From JACTOJ01 sp032335695 (GTDB lineage Bacteria > Bacillota > Clostridia > Clostridiales > Clostridiaceae): DNA of 64,000 nt. Of this stretch, positions 8,436 through 15,371 are shown in pieces. Below the pieces are notes generated by a model. It saw nothing but the letters and a program-made list of their open reading frames with translations, searched no databases and was not told the DNA's origin. The stretch lies in the NCBI RefSeq assembly GCF_032335695.1, contig NZ_JACTOJ010000005.1:189265-253264 (forward strand), written 5' to 3'. The number at the start of each line of letters is the position of its first letter. The first letter of the stretch is position 1. The position numbers and the translations under genes are program-made.

Positions 8436-9251
8436 TTACTCTTCCCCTAATATACTTTTTAAAAAAGATTTTCTATGAATTGGTGTTATTCCATATTTTT
8501 TTATTGCTTCTATATGTTCTTTAGTTCCATATCCAACATTTTTATCAAATCCATATTCAGGATACAATTTACTATATTCTTTCATAAGTTTATCCCTATA
8601 TACTTTTGCTATTATGCTGGCTGCAGCTATGCTTGCACTCTTGGTATCTCCCTTTATTACAGCCACATTATTAACAGTGTACCCTCTTATAGGATAACCG
8701 TCAGTAAGTACAAGCTTAGGTGAAACACTTAACCCCTTAAAAGCTTGTATAAATATATCATTATTACAAAATGCTATACCTTTTTCATCAATACCTATAT
8801 TGTCCCAAAGTGCTATATTATAACTTTCTGCACTTTCAATTATAATATCACTAAGATATTCTCGCTTATCTGCCTGAATCTTTTTAGAATCATTCAAGCC
8901 AAGAATTACTTCATCTAAATCAGAAATATCATTTTTTAAAACCACTGCTGCAGCAACAATAGGACCTGCCAATGGTCCTCTTCCAACTTCATCTATTCCT
9001 GCTATTACATCAAATTTTCCGAAACTCAAATCAAAAGAATACATTTTTTTAACTCTTTCAACTTCTTTATTATATTTATTTATACTATTATTAAGTCTTT
9101 CTCCTAGCTTATTCACATTTTTTCTTTTGTCTTCTTTTAGAAAGTTACTAATTTCTTCTACAAATATATCATCATGGAACTGCTTTTCTTTAATTCCATC
9201 AACAAACTCCTTTATTTCATTATAGCTTTTGAATTTTAAATCCTCTATCAT
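8436..9251 (-). CDS. rnhB: Ribonuclease HII
   Basis: 271 residues. The catalytic signature IAGIDEVGRGPLAGPIVAAA gives the first acidic residues; later SKKIQADKRE and the C-terminal GYGTKEHIEAIKKYG complete the RNase HII fold. It nicks RNA in RNA-DNA hybrids and removes misincorporated ribonucleotides. An N-terminal extension of about 85 residues before the catalytic core is typical of Firmicute RNase HII. It lies 18 nt downstream of rbgA on the same strand, as in Bacillus. Confidence 0.95.
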   Translation of the reverse strand: MIEDLKFKSYNEIKEFVDGIKEKQFHDDIFVEEISNFLKEDKRKNVNKLGERLNNSINKYNKEVERVKKMYSFDLSFGKFDVIAGIDEVGRGPLAGPIVAAAVVLKNDISDLDEVILGLNDSKKIQADKREYLSDIIIESAESYNIALWDNIGIDEKGIAFCNNDIFIQAFKGLSVSPKLVLTDGYPIRGYTVNNVAVIKGDTKSASIAAASIIAKVYRDKLMKEYSKLYPEYGFDKNVGYGTKEHIEAIKKYGITPIHRKSFLKSILGEE

Positions 9252-9269
9252 AGAAAATAATCCCCCTAT

Positions 9270-10112
9270 TTAAGGAAGCTCAAGGCATATTCTACCTATC
9301 TTCCCTCCTCTAAATTCATCTAATATAATATTAGATATTCTGTTATAATCTATTTTTCCTCCTGATATAACAGCACCTCTTTTAAAAGCAATTTTATCCA
9401 GATTCTCTAAAGCATCTTCGCTTAATTCATTAAGTTTATATCTCTCCATAAGATTTTTGGGATAATTTTTTTCAAGGCGTTTAATAAGCTCTAAAGCTAA
9501 TTCTTCTACATCCATAATCTCATCCTTTATAGCACCTGTAAAAGCTAAGTTTAAAGCTACTTCATCATCCTCAAATTTAGGCCATAGTATCCCAGGAGTA
9601 TCCAAAAGCTCCAGTCCTAACTGAGTTTTAATCCACTGCTTATTCTTTGTCACACCTGGTCTATCACCTGTTTTAGCTATATTATTTTTAGCCATTTTAT
9701 TTATAAAAGAAGATTTCCCCACATTGGGTATGCCAACTACCATAGCTCTTGTAACTATATTCATGATTCCCTTATTTTTAAGTCTTTCATGCTTTTCCTT
9801 TAGTATCTCGTTTATTACAGGTTTAATATCATTCAAACCTTTGCCACTGATACAATTTACTGGTATTGCTCTAACGTCCTGGGATGTTAAGCTTTTGCAC
9901 CAATCCTTTACAACCCTATCTTCACACAAATCACTTTTGTTTAGCAATATAATTCTAGGTTTTCCAGCACATATTTTATCTATTTCTGGATTAGCACTAG
10001 ACCTTATTATTCTAGAGTCTCTTATTTCAATAACAATGTCCACTAATTTAAGATTAGCTATAATTTCTTTTTTAGTTTTCAGCATATGACCTGGAAACCA
10101 ATTTATCTTCAT
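9270..10112 (-). CDS. rbgA: Ribosome biogenesis GTPase RbgA (YlqF)
   Basis: 280 residues with circularly permuted GTPase motifs: G4 LLNKSDL comes before G1 GIPNVGKSSFINKM and G3 DTPGILWPK. The N-terminus MKINWFPGHMLKTKKEI is the RbgA signature, and a C-terminal helical ANTAR-like domain follows. RbgA drives a late step of 50S assembly around uL16. It lies downstream of rplS, separated from it by a strong terminator, so it may have its own promoter in the 10113-10190 gap; I could not define one. rnhB follows 18 nt later. Confidence 0.95.
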   Translation of the reverse strand: MKINWFPGHMLKTKKEIIANLKLVDIVIEIRDSRIIRSSANPEIDKICAGKPRIILLNKSDLCEDRVVKDWCKSLTSQDVRAIPVNCISGKGLNDIKPVINEILKEKHERLKNKGIMNIVTRAMVVGIPNVGKSSFINKMAKNNIAKTGDRPGVTKNKQWIKTQLGLELLDTPGILWPKFEDDEVALNLAFTGAIKDEIMDVEELALELIKRLEKNYPKNLMERYKLNELSEDALENLDKIAFKRGAVISGGKIDYNRISNIILDEFRGGKIGRICLELP

Positions 10113-10184
10113 TAAATATCACTCCATTTATAATCAAATATCATTATTATATCAAGATATAATAATTTCATACTTATTAACTAT

Positions 10185-10217
10185 AACAAAAAAATGGGAC
10201 TGGAAACAGTCCCATTT
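10185..10217 (-). terminator. Rho-independent terminator of rplS
   Basis: An 11-bp perfect stem AAATGGGACTG / CAGTCCCATTT (10192-10217) with a 4-nt loop is followed on the minus strand by a T7 run. It lies just past the rplS stop. Confidence 0.9.
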
Positions 10218-10229
10218 CATATTACCTTA

Positions 10230-10574
10230 TTAGATTAATTCCTTAACCTTAGCAGCCTTACCTACTCTATTTCTTAAGTAGTATAACTTAGCTCTTCTAA
10301 CTTTTCCTCTTCTTACAACTTCAATCTTTTCTATGCTTGGAGAATTGATTGGAAAAGTCTTTTCAGTTCCTACACCATAAGCAACTCTTCTTACAGTGAA
10401 GTTTTCTCTTATTCCGCCGTTTTGTTTCTTAAGTACTGTTCCTTCGAAAACCTGAACTCTTTCTCTCTGGCCTTCTTTTATTCTTACGTGTACTTTGATA
10501 ACATCTCCTACATTAAAGCTAGGAAGATCGTTACGAATCTGTTCAGCTTCTATAGCTCTTATTAATTCATTCAT
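10230..10574 (-). CDS. rplS: 50S ribosomal protein L19
   Basis: 114 residues, standard for bL19. The recognisable stretch FNVGDVIKVHVRIKEGQRER is followed by FEGTVLKKQNGG and the C-terminal RRGKVRRAKLYYLR. L19 sits at the 30S-50S interface. SD AGGAGG lies 9 nt before the ATG. It has its own promoter, a structured leader and a terminator. It therefore forms a monocistronic unit, despite following trmD as in the conserved rpsP-rimM-trmD-rplS order. Confidence 0.96.
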   Translation of the reverse strand: MNELIRAIEAEQIRNDLPSFNVGDVIKVHVRIKEGQRERVQVFEGTVLKKQNGGIRENFTVRRVAYGVGTEKTFPINSPSIEKIEVVRRGKVRRAKLYYLRNRVGKAAKVKELI

Positions 10575-10599
10575 TGTGCATTCCCTCCTTAATCAATTT

Positions 10600-10634
10600 A
10601 ACGTTCATACCATGAAATACGATAGAGGAACGTT
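10600..10634 (-). promoter_or_regulatory. Candidate L19 mRNA leader hairpin
   Basis: On the mRNA, AACGTTC (10634-10628) pairs with GAACGTT (10606-10600) around a 21-nt loop, ending just upstream of the rplS SD. Firmicute rplS genes are known to carry an autoregulatory L19 leader with a hairpin at this position. I assign it by position and stem, not by a covariance-model match. Confidence 0.5.
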
Positions 10635-10652
10635 CGTACTAGCACAAACTAG

Positions 10653-10681
10653 ATTTTAACATATTATTTTATTATTATCAA
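10653..10681 (-). promoter_or_regulatory. Sigma-A-type promoter of rplS
   Basis: TTGATA (10681-10676) and TAAAAT (10658-10653) are 17 nt apart on the minus strand, about 80 nt upstream of the rplS start. Confidence 0.65.
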
Positions 10682-10716
10682 CATAATATTATATTATTTT
10701 TAAACTTTTAACTATG

Positions 10717-10751
10717 TTTTAAATCAGTGTTGATTTTTCACTGATTTAAAA
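10717..10751. terminator. 13-bp hairpin between trmD and the rplS promoter
   Basis: TTTTAAATCAGTG (10717-10729) and CACTGATTTAAAA (10739-10751) are perfect inverted repeats around a 9-nt loop, starting about 10 nt past the trmD stop. The position suggests termination or 3'-end protection of the rpsP-trmD transcript. There is no clear U-run after the stem. Confidence 0.5.
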
Positions 10752-10761
10752 CCACCTTTTA

Positions 10762-11478
10762 TTAGTCCTCAAGGTTTTTAATAAGTTTCTTGTCCTCAGA
10801 AGTAAGATGAATTTGTTTAAACAAATCCACCCTCCTATCCCTAGTTATTATAAGAGATTTTTTTCTGCGCCATTTTCTTATATTTTCATGGTGACCTGAA
10901 AGCAAAACCTCTGGTACCTTATGTCCTTCAAAAATTGGTGGTCTTGTATATTGAGGATATTCTAAAAGCCCCTCATAAAAAGATTCATCCTTAAAACTTT
11001 CATCATTAGATAATACGCCGGGAATAAGTCTGCAAATGCTATCAACAATAGGAATACAGGCATTTTCTCCTCCTGTAAGAACAAAATCTCCAAGAGATAT
11101 TTCCATATCAATATACTCATAAGCTCTTTCGTCAATTCCTTCATAATGGCCGCAAAGAAATATCAATTCACTTTCTAGACACAGATCTTTAGCTATCTCT
11201 TGATTAAAGGTTTTCCCTCTTGGCCCTAAAAAGATAACTTTTCCCTTATTATTTTCTTTTACGTGTTTTATGGTATCTACCACTGGTTGAACAGCCATTA
11301 CCATTCCTGCTCCCCCTCCATAAGGGTAATCATCAACCTTTCTGTGCTTATCTAATGTAAAATCTCTAATATTTACAGCTTCTATATTAATTATCCCTTT
11401 TTCTATAGCCTTTCCCATTATACTGTGATTAAATATTTCAAACATTTCCGGAAACAATGTAAGTATACTAATCTTCAT
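10762..11478 (-). CDS. trmD: tRNA (guanine-N1-)-methyltransferase TrmD
   Basis: 238 residues from the chosen start. The protein opens MKISILTLFPEMFEIFNHSI and has the SPOUT trefoil-knot sequences PYGGGAGMVMAVQP, LCGHYEGIDERAYEY and SLGDFVLTGGE. It methylates G37 of tRNAs reading CNN codons, preventing +1 frameshifting. An earlier in-frame start exists at 11493. However, TGAGGT lies about 8 nt before the ATG at 11478, and the family begins at MKI. The start lies inside the end of rimM (11-nt overlap), so translation is probably coupled. Confidence 0.96.
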   Translation of the reverse strand: MKISILTLFPEMFEIFNHSIMGKAIEKGIINIEAVNIRDFTLDKHRKVDDYPYGGGAGMVMAVQPVVDTIKHVKENNKGKVIFLGPRGKTFNQEIAKDLCLESELIFLCGHYEGIDERAYEYIDMEISLGDFVLTGGENACIPIVDSICRLIPGVLSNDESFKDESFYEGLLEYPQYTRPPIFEGHKVPEVLLSGHHENIRKWRRKKSLIITRDRRVDLFKQIHLTSEDKKLIKNLED

Positions 11479-11965
11479 AATTCCATACCTCAACAGGCTT
11501 TATAAGAATTTCTTCCTTTTCAATGTCTATATTCAATACCACATCCGCTATAGCTGGAATTAAAATATCTTTTTCACCTTTTATCCAATACACATCGTTG
11601 CTGCCAGTGAATACAACTTCGTCCACCTTACCAATTAATTTTCCATTGGTATCTATAACCTTACAGCCAACTATATCCACTACATAATACCTTCCTTCTG
11701 GAAGTTTAGTGGCATCTTCTCTATTAACTGTAAGATAACTTGACTTCAATTCATTGGCCTGTTCCATAGTGTCTATGCCCTCAAGTTTTAATATTACCTT
11801 ATCACTTTGAAGCTTAACCCATACAACCTTTCTCTCTATATCATTTACAAAAACTCTCTTTAATTTCTTGAATCTTTTTATATCATCTGTAAGTGGATAT
11901 ATTTTTAATTCACCTTTAACTCCATGAGTATTTATTATTTGACCAATAGTCAGTATATCTTTCAT
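11468..11965 (-). CDS. rimM: 16S rRNA processing protein RimM
   Basis: 165 residues. The N-terminal RimM domain begins MKDILTIGQIINTHGVKGEL. The C-terminal PRC-barrel includes YYVVDIVGCKVIDTNG and VFTGSNDVYWIKGE, with the terminal IPAIADVVLNID. RimM binds S19 and assists 30S head maturation. The upstream in-frame ATG at 11977 overlaps the SD itself (GAGGTG), so I place the start at the next ATG, 4 nt past it. It overlaps trmD and follows khpA by about 65 nt. Confidence 0.95.
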   Translation of the reverse strand: MKDILTIGQIINTHGVKGELKIYPLTDDIKRFKKLKRVFVNDIERKVVWVKLQSDKVILKLEGIDTMEQANELKSSYLTVNREDATKLPEGRYYVVDIVGCKVIDTNGKLIGKVDEVVFTGSNDVYWIKGEKDILIPAIADVVLNIDIEKEEILIKPVEVWNYED

Positions 11966-12029
11966 AATACACCTCATTGTTATATATATTTAGGTAAGAA
12001 AAAGAGCTAGGAATCTCCTAACTCTAATT

Positions 12030-12257
12030 CTATATTATTTCAACCACTACTCGCTTATTTTCTTTAATAGCAGCTGCCTTGACCACAGTTCGTATAGCTT
12101 TTGCTATTCTTCCCTGTTTGCCAATAACTTTTCCCATATCATCAGGTGCAACTTTTAGTTCAAGAATAATTGACTGCTCTCCAACTATTTCATTAACAAT
12201 CACTTCATCAGGATTATCAACAATAGCTTTAGCTAAAATCTCAACTAGTTCTTTCAT
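12030..12257 (-). CDS. khpA: KH-domain RNA-binding protein KhpA (YlqC)
   Basis: 75 residues, a single KH domain with the RNA-binding GxxG loop in MGKVIGKQGRIAKAIRT. KhpA dimerises and works with KhpB/Jag in other Firmicutes, affecting cell division and small-RNA stability. It sits between rpsP and rimM, its usual place. The SD AGGAGGTGAA is 34 nt upstream of the ATG, with a perfect 10-bp stem-loop between the two. Without folding the gene would lack a properly spaced SD. Confidence 0.93.
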   Translation of the reverse strand: MKELVEILAKAIVDNPDEVIVNEIVGEQSIILELKVAPDDMGKVIGKQGRIAKAIRTVVKAAAIKENKRVVVEII

Positions 12258-12301
12258 AAATATTTCTGCATAAAAATAACCTTATGCAGAATTCACCTCC
12301 T
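12258..12301 (-). promoter_or_regulatory. SD - stem-loop - start arrangement ahead of khpA
   Basis: On the mRNA the SD AGGAGGTGAA (12301-12292) directly abuts TTCTGCATAA (12291-12282). An 8-nt loop and the perfect complement TTATGCAGAA (12273-12264) follow, then spacer ATATTT and the ATG at 12257. Folding the 10-bp stem leaves about 8 nt between AGGAGGTG and the AUG. The SD begins 5 nt past the rpsP stop, so this is also the rpsP-khpA junction. There is no U-run, so it is not a standard terminator. Confidence 0.7.
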
Positions 12302-12306
12302 AATAA

Positions 12307-12564
12307 CTATTTTGCAAGCTTTTCATTGATTCCGCTCTTATCAAATAGTCTCTTAACAACGTCGGATGGTTGAGCACCATTCTTTATCCATTTAGCAGCC
12401 TTTTCTTCATCAATTTTAACTAGAACTGGCTCAACTATTGGATTATAGTAACCTATTTCTTCTATAAATCTTCCATCTCTTGGAGATCTTGAATCTGCTA
12501 CTACTATTCTATAAAATGGAGCTTTCTTAGCACCCATTCTCTTTAATCTTATTTTAACAGCCAT
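12307..12564 (-). CDS. rpsP: 30S ribosomal protein S16
   Basis: 85 residues, normal for bS16. It opens MAVKIRLKRMGAKKAPFYRI and continues VVADSRSPRDGRFIEEIGYY, the S16 signature. S16 is an early-binding protein of the 30S body. An AGGAGGTGAA SD precedes the ATG. It lies 35 nt downstream of ffh and leads into khpA-rimM-trmD, the classic conserved string. Confidence 0.97.
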   Translation of the reverse strand: MAVKIRLKRMGAKKAPFYRIVVADSRSPRDGRFIEEIGYYNPIVEPVLVKIDEEKAAKWIKNGAQPSDVVKRLFDKSGINEKLAK

Positions 12565-12599
12565 TATAAATTCACCTCCTTCAAAGTGTACAATTAATA

Positions 12600-13952
12600 T
12601 TACATGAAAGGTAGTTTTCCAAACAAGCCTTTTTTAGCTGATTTTTGAAACCCCTTCATTTGCTTCATCATTTTTTTCATATTATCATATAATTTCAATA
12701 ACTTATTTACATCTTGTACAGTATAGCCTGATCCAGCTGCTATCCTCTTTTTTCTTGAAGGAGAAGAGCTTATGATGCTAGGGCTCAGTCTTTCTTTTTT
12801 AGTCATTGAGTGGATTATTGCTTCTGTCTTTTTAAGTTCCTTTTCTCCTTGGCTAAAATCAGCACCTTTTAATTCCTTAGAATTCATTCCCGGTACCATT
12901 TCAATAAGTTTATTTAATGGACCAAGCTTTTTCATTTGCTTCATGGCACTTAGATAATCTTCAAAGTTAAATTCTTGACTAAGCATTCTTTCTCCAAGTT
13001 CTTTAGCCTCTTTTTCATCAATATCAGCTTGAACTTTTTCAATTAAAGAAAGCACATCGCCCATACCTAATATTCTTTGAGCCATTCTATCTGGATGGAA
13101 AACTTCTATATCATTCATTTTCTCACCCATACCTACAAACTTTATAGGTTTCTGTGTCACTTCTCTTATGGATAGAGCAGCACCGCCTCTAGTGTCACCG
13201 TCCAGCTTTGTTAGTATTACACCGCTTACGTCTAATTTATCATTAAAGGTTTCAGCAACATTAACAGCATCCTGACCAGCCATGGAGTCTACCACTAATA
13301 GTATTTCATCAGGGTTAGCCACGGATTTAACATTCTGAAGTTCTTCCATAAGCTCTTCATCTATATGAAGTCTTCCTGCAGTATCTATTATAACTAAGTT
13401 ATTATCATTTTTTGCAGCATGCTCTAGAGCAGCTTTTGCTATATCTACAGGATTTACCTTATCTCCCATGGAAAACACAGGAATATCAATCTGCTTTCCT
13501 ATAACCTGTAATTGTTTTATAGCAGCGGGCCTATATATATCCGCTGCAACAAGCAAAGGACGCTTATTGCTTTTTCTGGATAGGAGTGCAAGCTTTCCTG
13601 TCATAGTAGTCTTACCAGCACCTTGAAGCCCTACCATCATTATTACTGTAATTCCATTATTTTTGTAATTTAATTTACTTTCACTAACTCCCATAAGATT
13701 AGTAAGTTCTTCATTAACTATTTTTATAACCTGCTGTCCCGGAGTTAAGCTTCCTAGCACTTCATTACCTAGACACTTTTCGCTAACAGTGCTTATAAAT
13801 TTTTTAACAACTTTAAAGTTTACATCAGCCTCAAGTAAAGCTAGCTTTACTTCTCTCATGGCTTCTTTTATATCGCTTTCTGTAAGCTTTCCTTTACCCT
13901 TTAACTTCTTAATTGTGTCTTGCAATCTGGATGCTAAACCTTCAAAAGCCAT
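12600..13952 (-). CDS. ffh: Signal recognition particle protein Ffh
   Basis: 450 residues. The N and G domains contain G1 GLQGAGKTTMTGKLA, DTAGRLHID (G3) and TKLDGDTRGGAAL (G4 region). The methionine-rich M domain at the C-terminus binds 4.5S/SRP RNA and signal sequences, and includes GSGYTVQDVNKLLKLY. Ffh delivers nascent membrane proteins to FtsY, which is encoded just upstream in the same run. The ylxM regulator gene lies between the two. SD GGGAGG, ATG. Confidence 0.97.
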   Translation of the reverse strand: MAFEGLASRLQDTIKKLKGKGKLTESDIKEAMREVKLALLEADVNFKVVKKFISTVSEKCLGNEVLGSLTPGQQVIKIVNEELTNLMGVSESKLNYKNNGITVIMMVGLQGAGKTTMTGKLALLSRKSNKRPLLVAADIYRPAAIKQLQVIGKQIDIPVFSMGDKVNPVDIAKAALEHAAKNDNNLVIIDTAGRLHIDEELMEELQNVKSVANPDEILLVVDSMAGQDAVNVAETFNDKLDVSGVILTKLDGDTRGGAALSIREVTQKPIKFVGMGEKMNDIEVFHPDRMAQRILGMGDVLSLIEKVQADIDEKEAKELGERMLSQEFNFEDYLSAMKQMKKLGPLNKLIEMVPGMNSKELKGADFSQGEKELKKTEAIIHSMTKKERLSPSIISSSPSRKKRIAAGSGYTVQDVNKLLKLYDNMKKMMKQMKGFQKSAKKGLFGKLPFM

Positions 13953-13963
13953 GTCTAACCTCC

Positions 13964-14311
13964 CTATAATACCATATTAATTTTTTCTTTTATTTCATTA
14001 ATAATATTCTTTTTTTCAAGTCTATCTTCAATCTGCTCTAGCTTATCCAGTAATTCAAAAGAACTTTTTTTTAATTTTTTAATTTCTTTAGAATTTTTTA
14101 TAAGCTTTAGCTTTTCTTCGTATGCAGTGAGCTGCTTATTACATCTCTTGATAATATCATGTATTGCCTGCCTACTGGTACTTGTTATTTCACTTATCTC
14201 TGCTAAGGACAAGTTTTCGTTATAATACATGTCAAGAATATTAAATTGTTTATCTGTAAGTAACGAACCGTAAAAATCTAATAACAAAGATCCTTCTACA
14301 ATATCTAACAT
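13964..14311 (-). CDS. ylxM: YlxM/p13-like helix-turn-helix protein of the SRP operon
   Basis: 115 residues. It contains a sigma-70-region-4-like HTH, DMYYNENLSLAEISEITSTS followed by RQAIHDIIKR. The C-terminal half is lysine-rich and likely helical. YlxM homologues always sit with ffh and ftsY; in streptococci YlxM was shown to modulate SRP assembly and activity. It ends 12 nt before the ffh start, indicating co-transcription with ffh. A long stem-loop separates it from upstream ftsY. Confidence 0.9.
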   Translation of the reverse strand: MLDIVEGSLLLDFYGSLLTDKQFNILDMYYNENLSLAEISEITSTSRQAIHDIIKRCNKQLTAYEEKLKLIKNSKEIKKLKKSSFELLDKLEQIEDRLEKKNIINEIKEKINMVL

Positions 14312-14346
14312 ATTATCACCACAACATAAAATATAATATCAGAGTA

Positions 14347-14386
14347 TTTTATAGCTGTCAAGTATTTTTACTTAACAGCTATAAAA
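14347..14386. terminator. Long AT-rich stem-loop between ftsY and ylxM
   Basis: TTTTATAGCTGT (14347-14358) pairs with ACAGCTATAAAA (14375-14386). Pairing continues inside after one mismatch with AAGTA/TACTT, giving a 4-nt loop and 17 pairs in all. It starts 3 nt past the ftsY stop. No clean U-run follows, so it may act as a partial terminator or an mRNA processing or stability element. Confidence 0.5.
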
Positions 14387-14389
14387 TAA

Positions 14390-15307
14390 TTAAAATAGGG
14401 CATCCACAAACATTTTAGCGTCAAACTTTTGTAAATCTTCTATTCCTTCTCCAACGCCTATAAATTGAACAGGTATATTTAATTCCTTAAAGATAGAAAT
14501 CACAACTCCACCCTTAGCTGTGCCATCCAGTTTAGTAAGAATTATTCCATCAATATTACATATTTCCTTAAATTGCTTAGCTTGTATTACTGCATTTTGT
14601 CCTGTTGTAGCATCTAATACTAAAAATGTCTTCTTATTTGCTTCTAAATATTCTCTATCAATAATTCTATTAATTTTAGATAATTCATCCATAAGATTCT
14701 TTTTATTATGAAGCCTTCCTGCAGTGTCACATAAAAGTATATCTGCATTTCTAGCCTTTGCTGCCTGTATAGCATCATAAACCACTGCTGCAGGGTCTGC
14801 TCCCTCCTGCTGCTTTATTATATCTACTCCTGATCTTTTGCTCCATATATCAAGTTGTTCGATAGCACCAGCTCTAAAAGTATCCGCAGCAGCAAGTAAT
14901 ACTTTTTTTCCCTCACCTTTATATTTGCTTGAGAGCTTACCTATAGATGTAGTTTTTCCAACTCCATTTACACCTATTATTAAGAATACATTTTTTCCTT
15001 CTTTTATTAGCTCCTCTTCTTCATTTTTCTCTGGTGTAAGCATTTCTACTAAAACTTCTTTAAGACAGTCATTTACTAATGAAACTTCTTTTATCTTTTT
15101 TTCTTTTATCTTAGCTTTTAATCTATCAATAATTTCCATAGAAGTGTCCATACCTATATCTGCAGTTATAAGGATTTCTTCTAGCTCATCATACATATCA
15201 TCATCGATTACAACAGATAATTTTAACACTTCATTCACTTTATCCGTTAGAGAGTTTTTAGTTTTAGAAAGTCCGCTTTTTAATTTATCAAATATACCAC
15301 CAAACAT
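14390..15307 (-). CDS. ftsY: Signal recognition particle receptor FtsY
   Basis: 305 residues. Compact FtsY of the Gram-positive type, without the long acidic N-terminal domain; it begins MFGGIFDKLKSGLSKTK. NG-domain motifs are IGVNGVGKTTSIGKL, AADTFRAGAIEQL, CDTAGRLHNK and TKLDGTAKGG. It is the membrane-associated GTPase that receives Ffh-ribosome complexes. A GTG three codons earlier lies within the SD (AAGGTG), so the ATG at 15307 is preferred. It follows smc by about 65 nt. Confidence 0.96.
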   Translation of the reverse strand: MFGGIFDKLKSGLSKTKNSLTDKVNEVLKLSVVIDDDMYDELEEILITADIGMDTSMEIIDRLKAKIKEKKIKEVSLVNDCLKEVLVEMLTPEKNEEEELIKEGKNVFLIIGVNGVGKTTSIGKLSSKYKGEGKKVLLAAADTFRAGAIEQLDIWSKRSGVDIIKQQEGADPAAVVYDAIQAAKARNADILLCDTAGRLHNKKNLMDELSKINRIIDREYLEANKKTFLVLDATTGQNAVIQAKQFKEICNIDGIILTKLDGTAKGGVVISIFKELNIPVQFIGVGEGIEDLQKFDAKMFVDALF

Positions 15308-15371
15308 ACTTATCACCTTCCATGATTTATTTTTACTAGTAAATGTGTTGTAAGTTATTAATATAAATTTA

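Noticed and set aside
10962..11144. 60-codon minus-strand frame inside trmD
   Set aside because: Same strand but a different frame from trmD, without its own SD or any family resemblance.
14838..15353. Open frame of 171 codons on the plus strand
   Set aside because: It is antisense to ftsY, Ser/Phe/Ile-rich as expected for a reverse shadow in AT-rich DNA, and has no SD.
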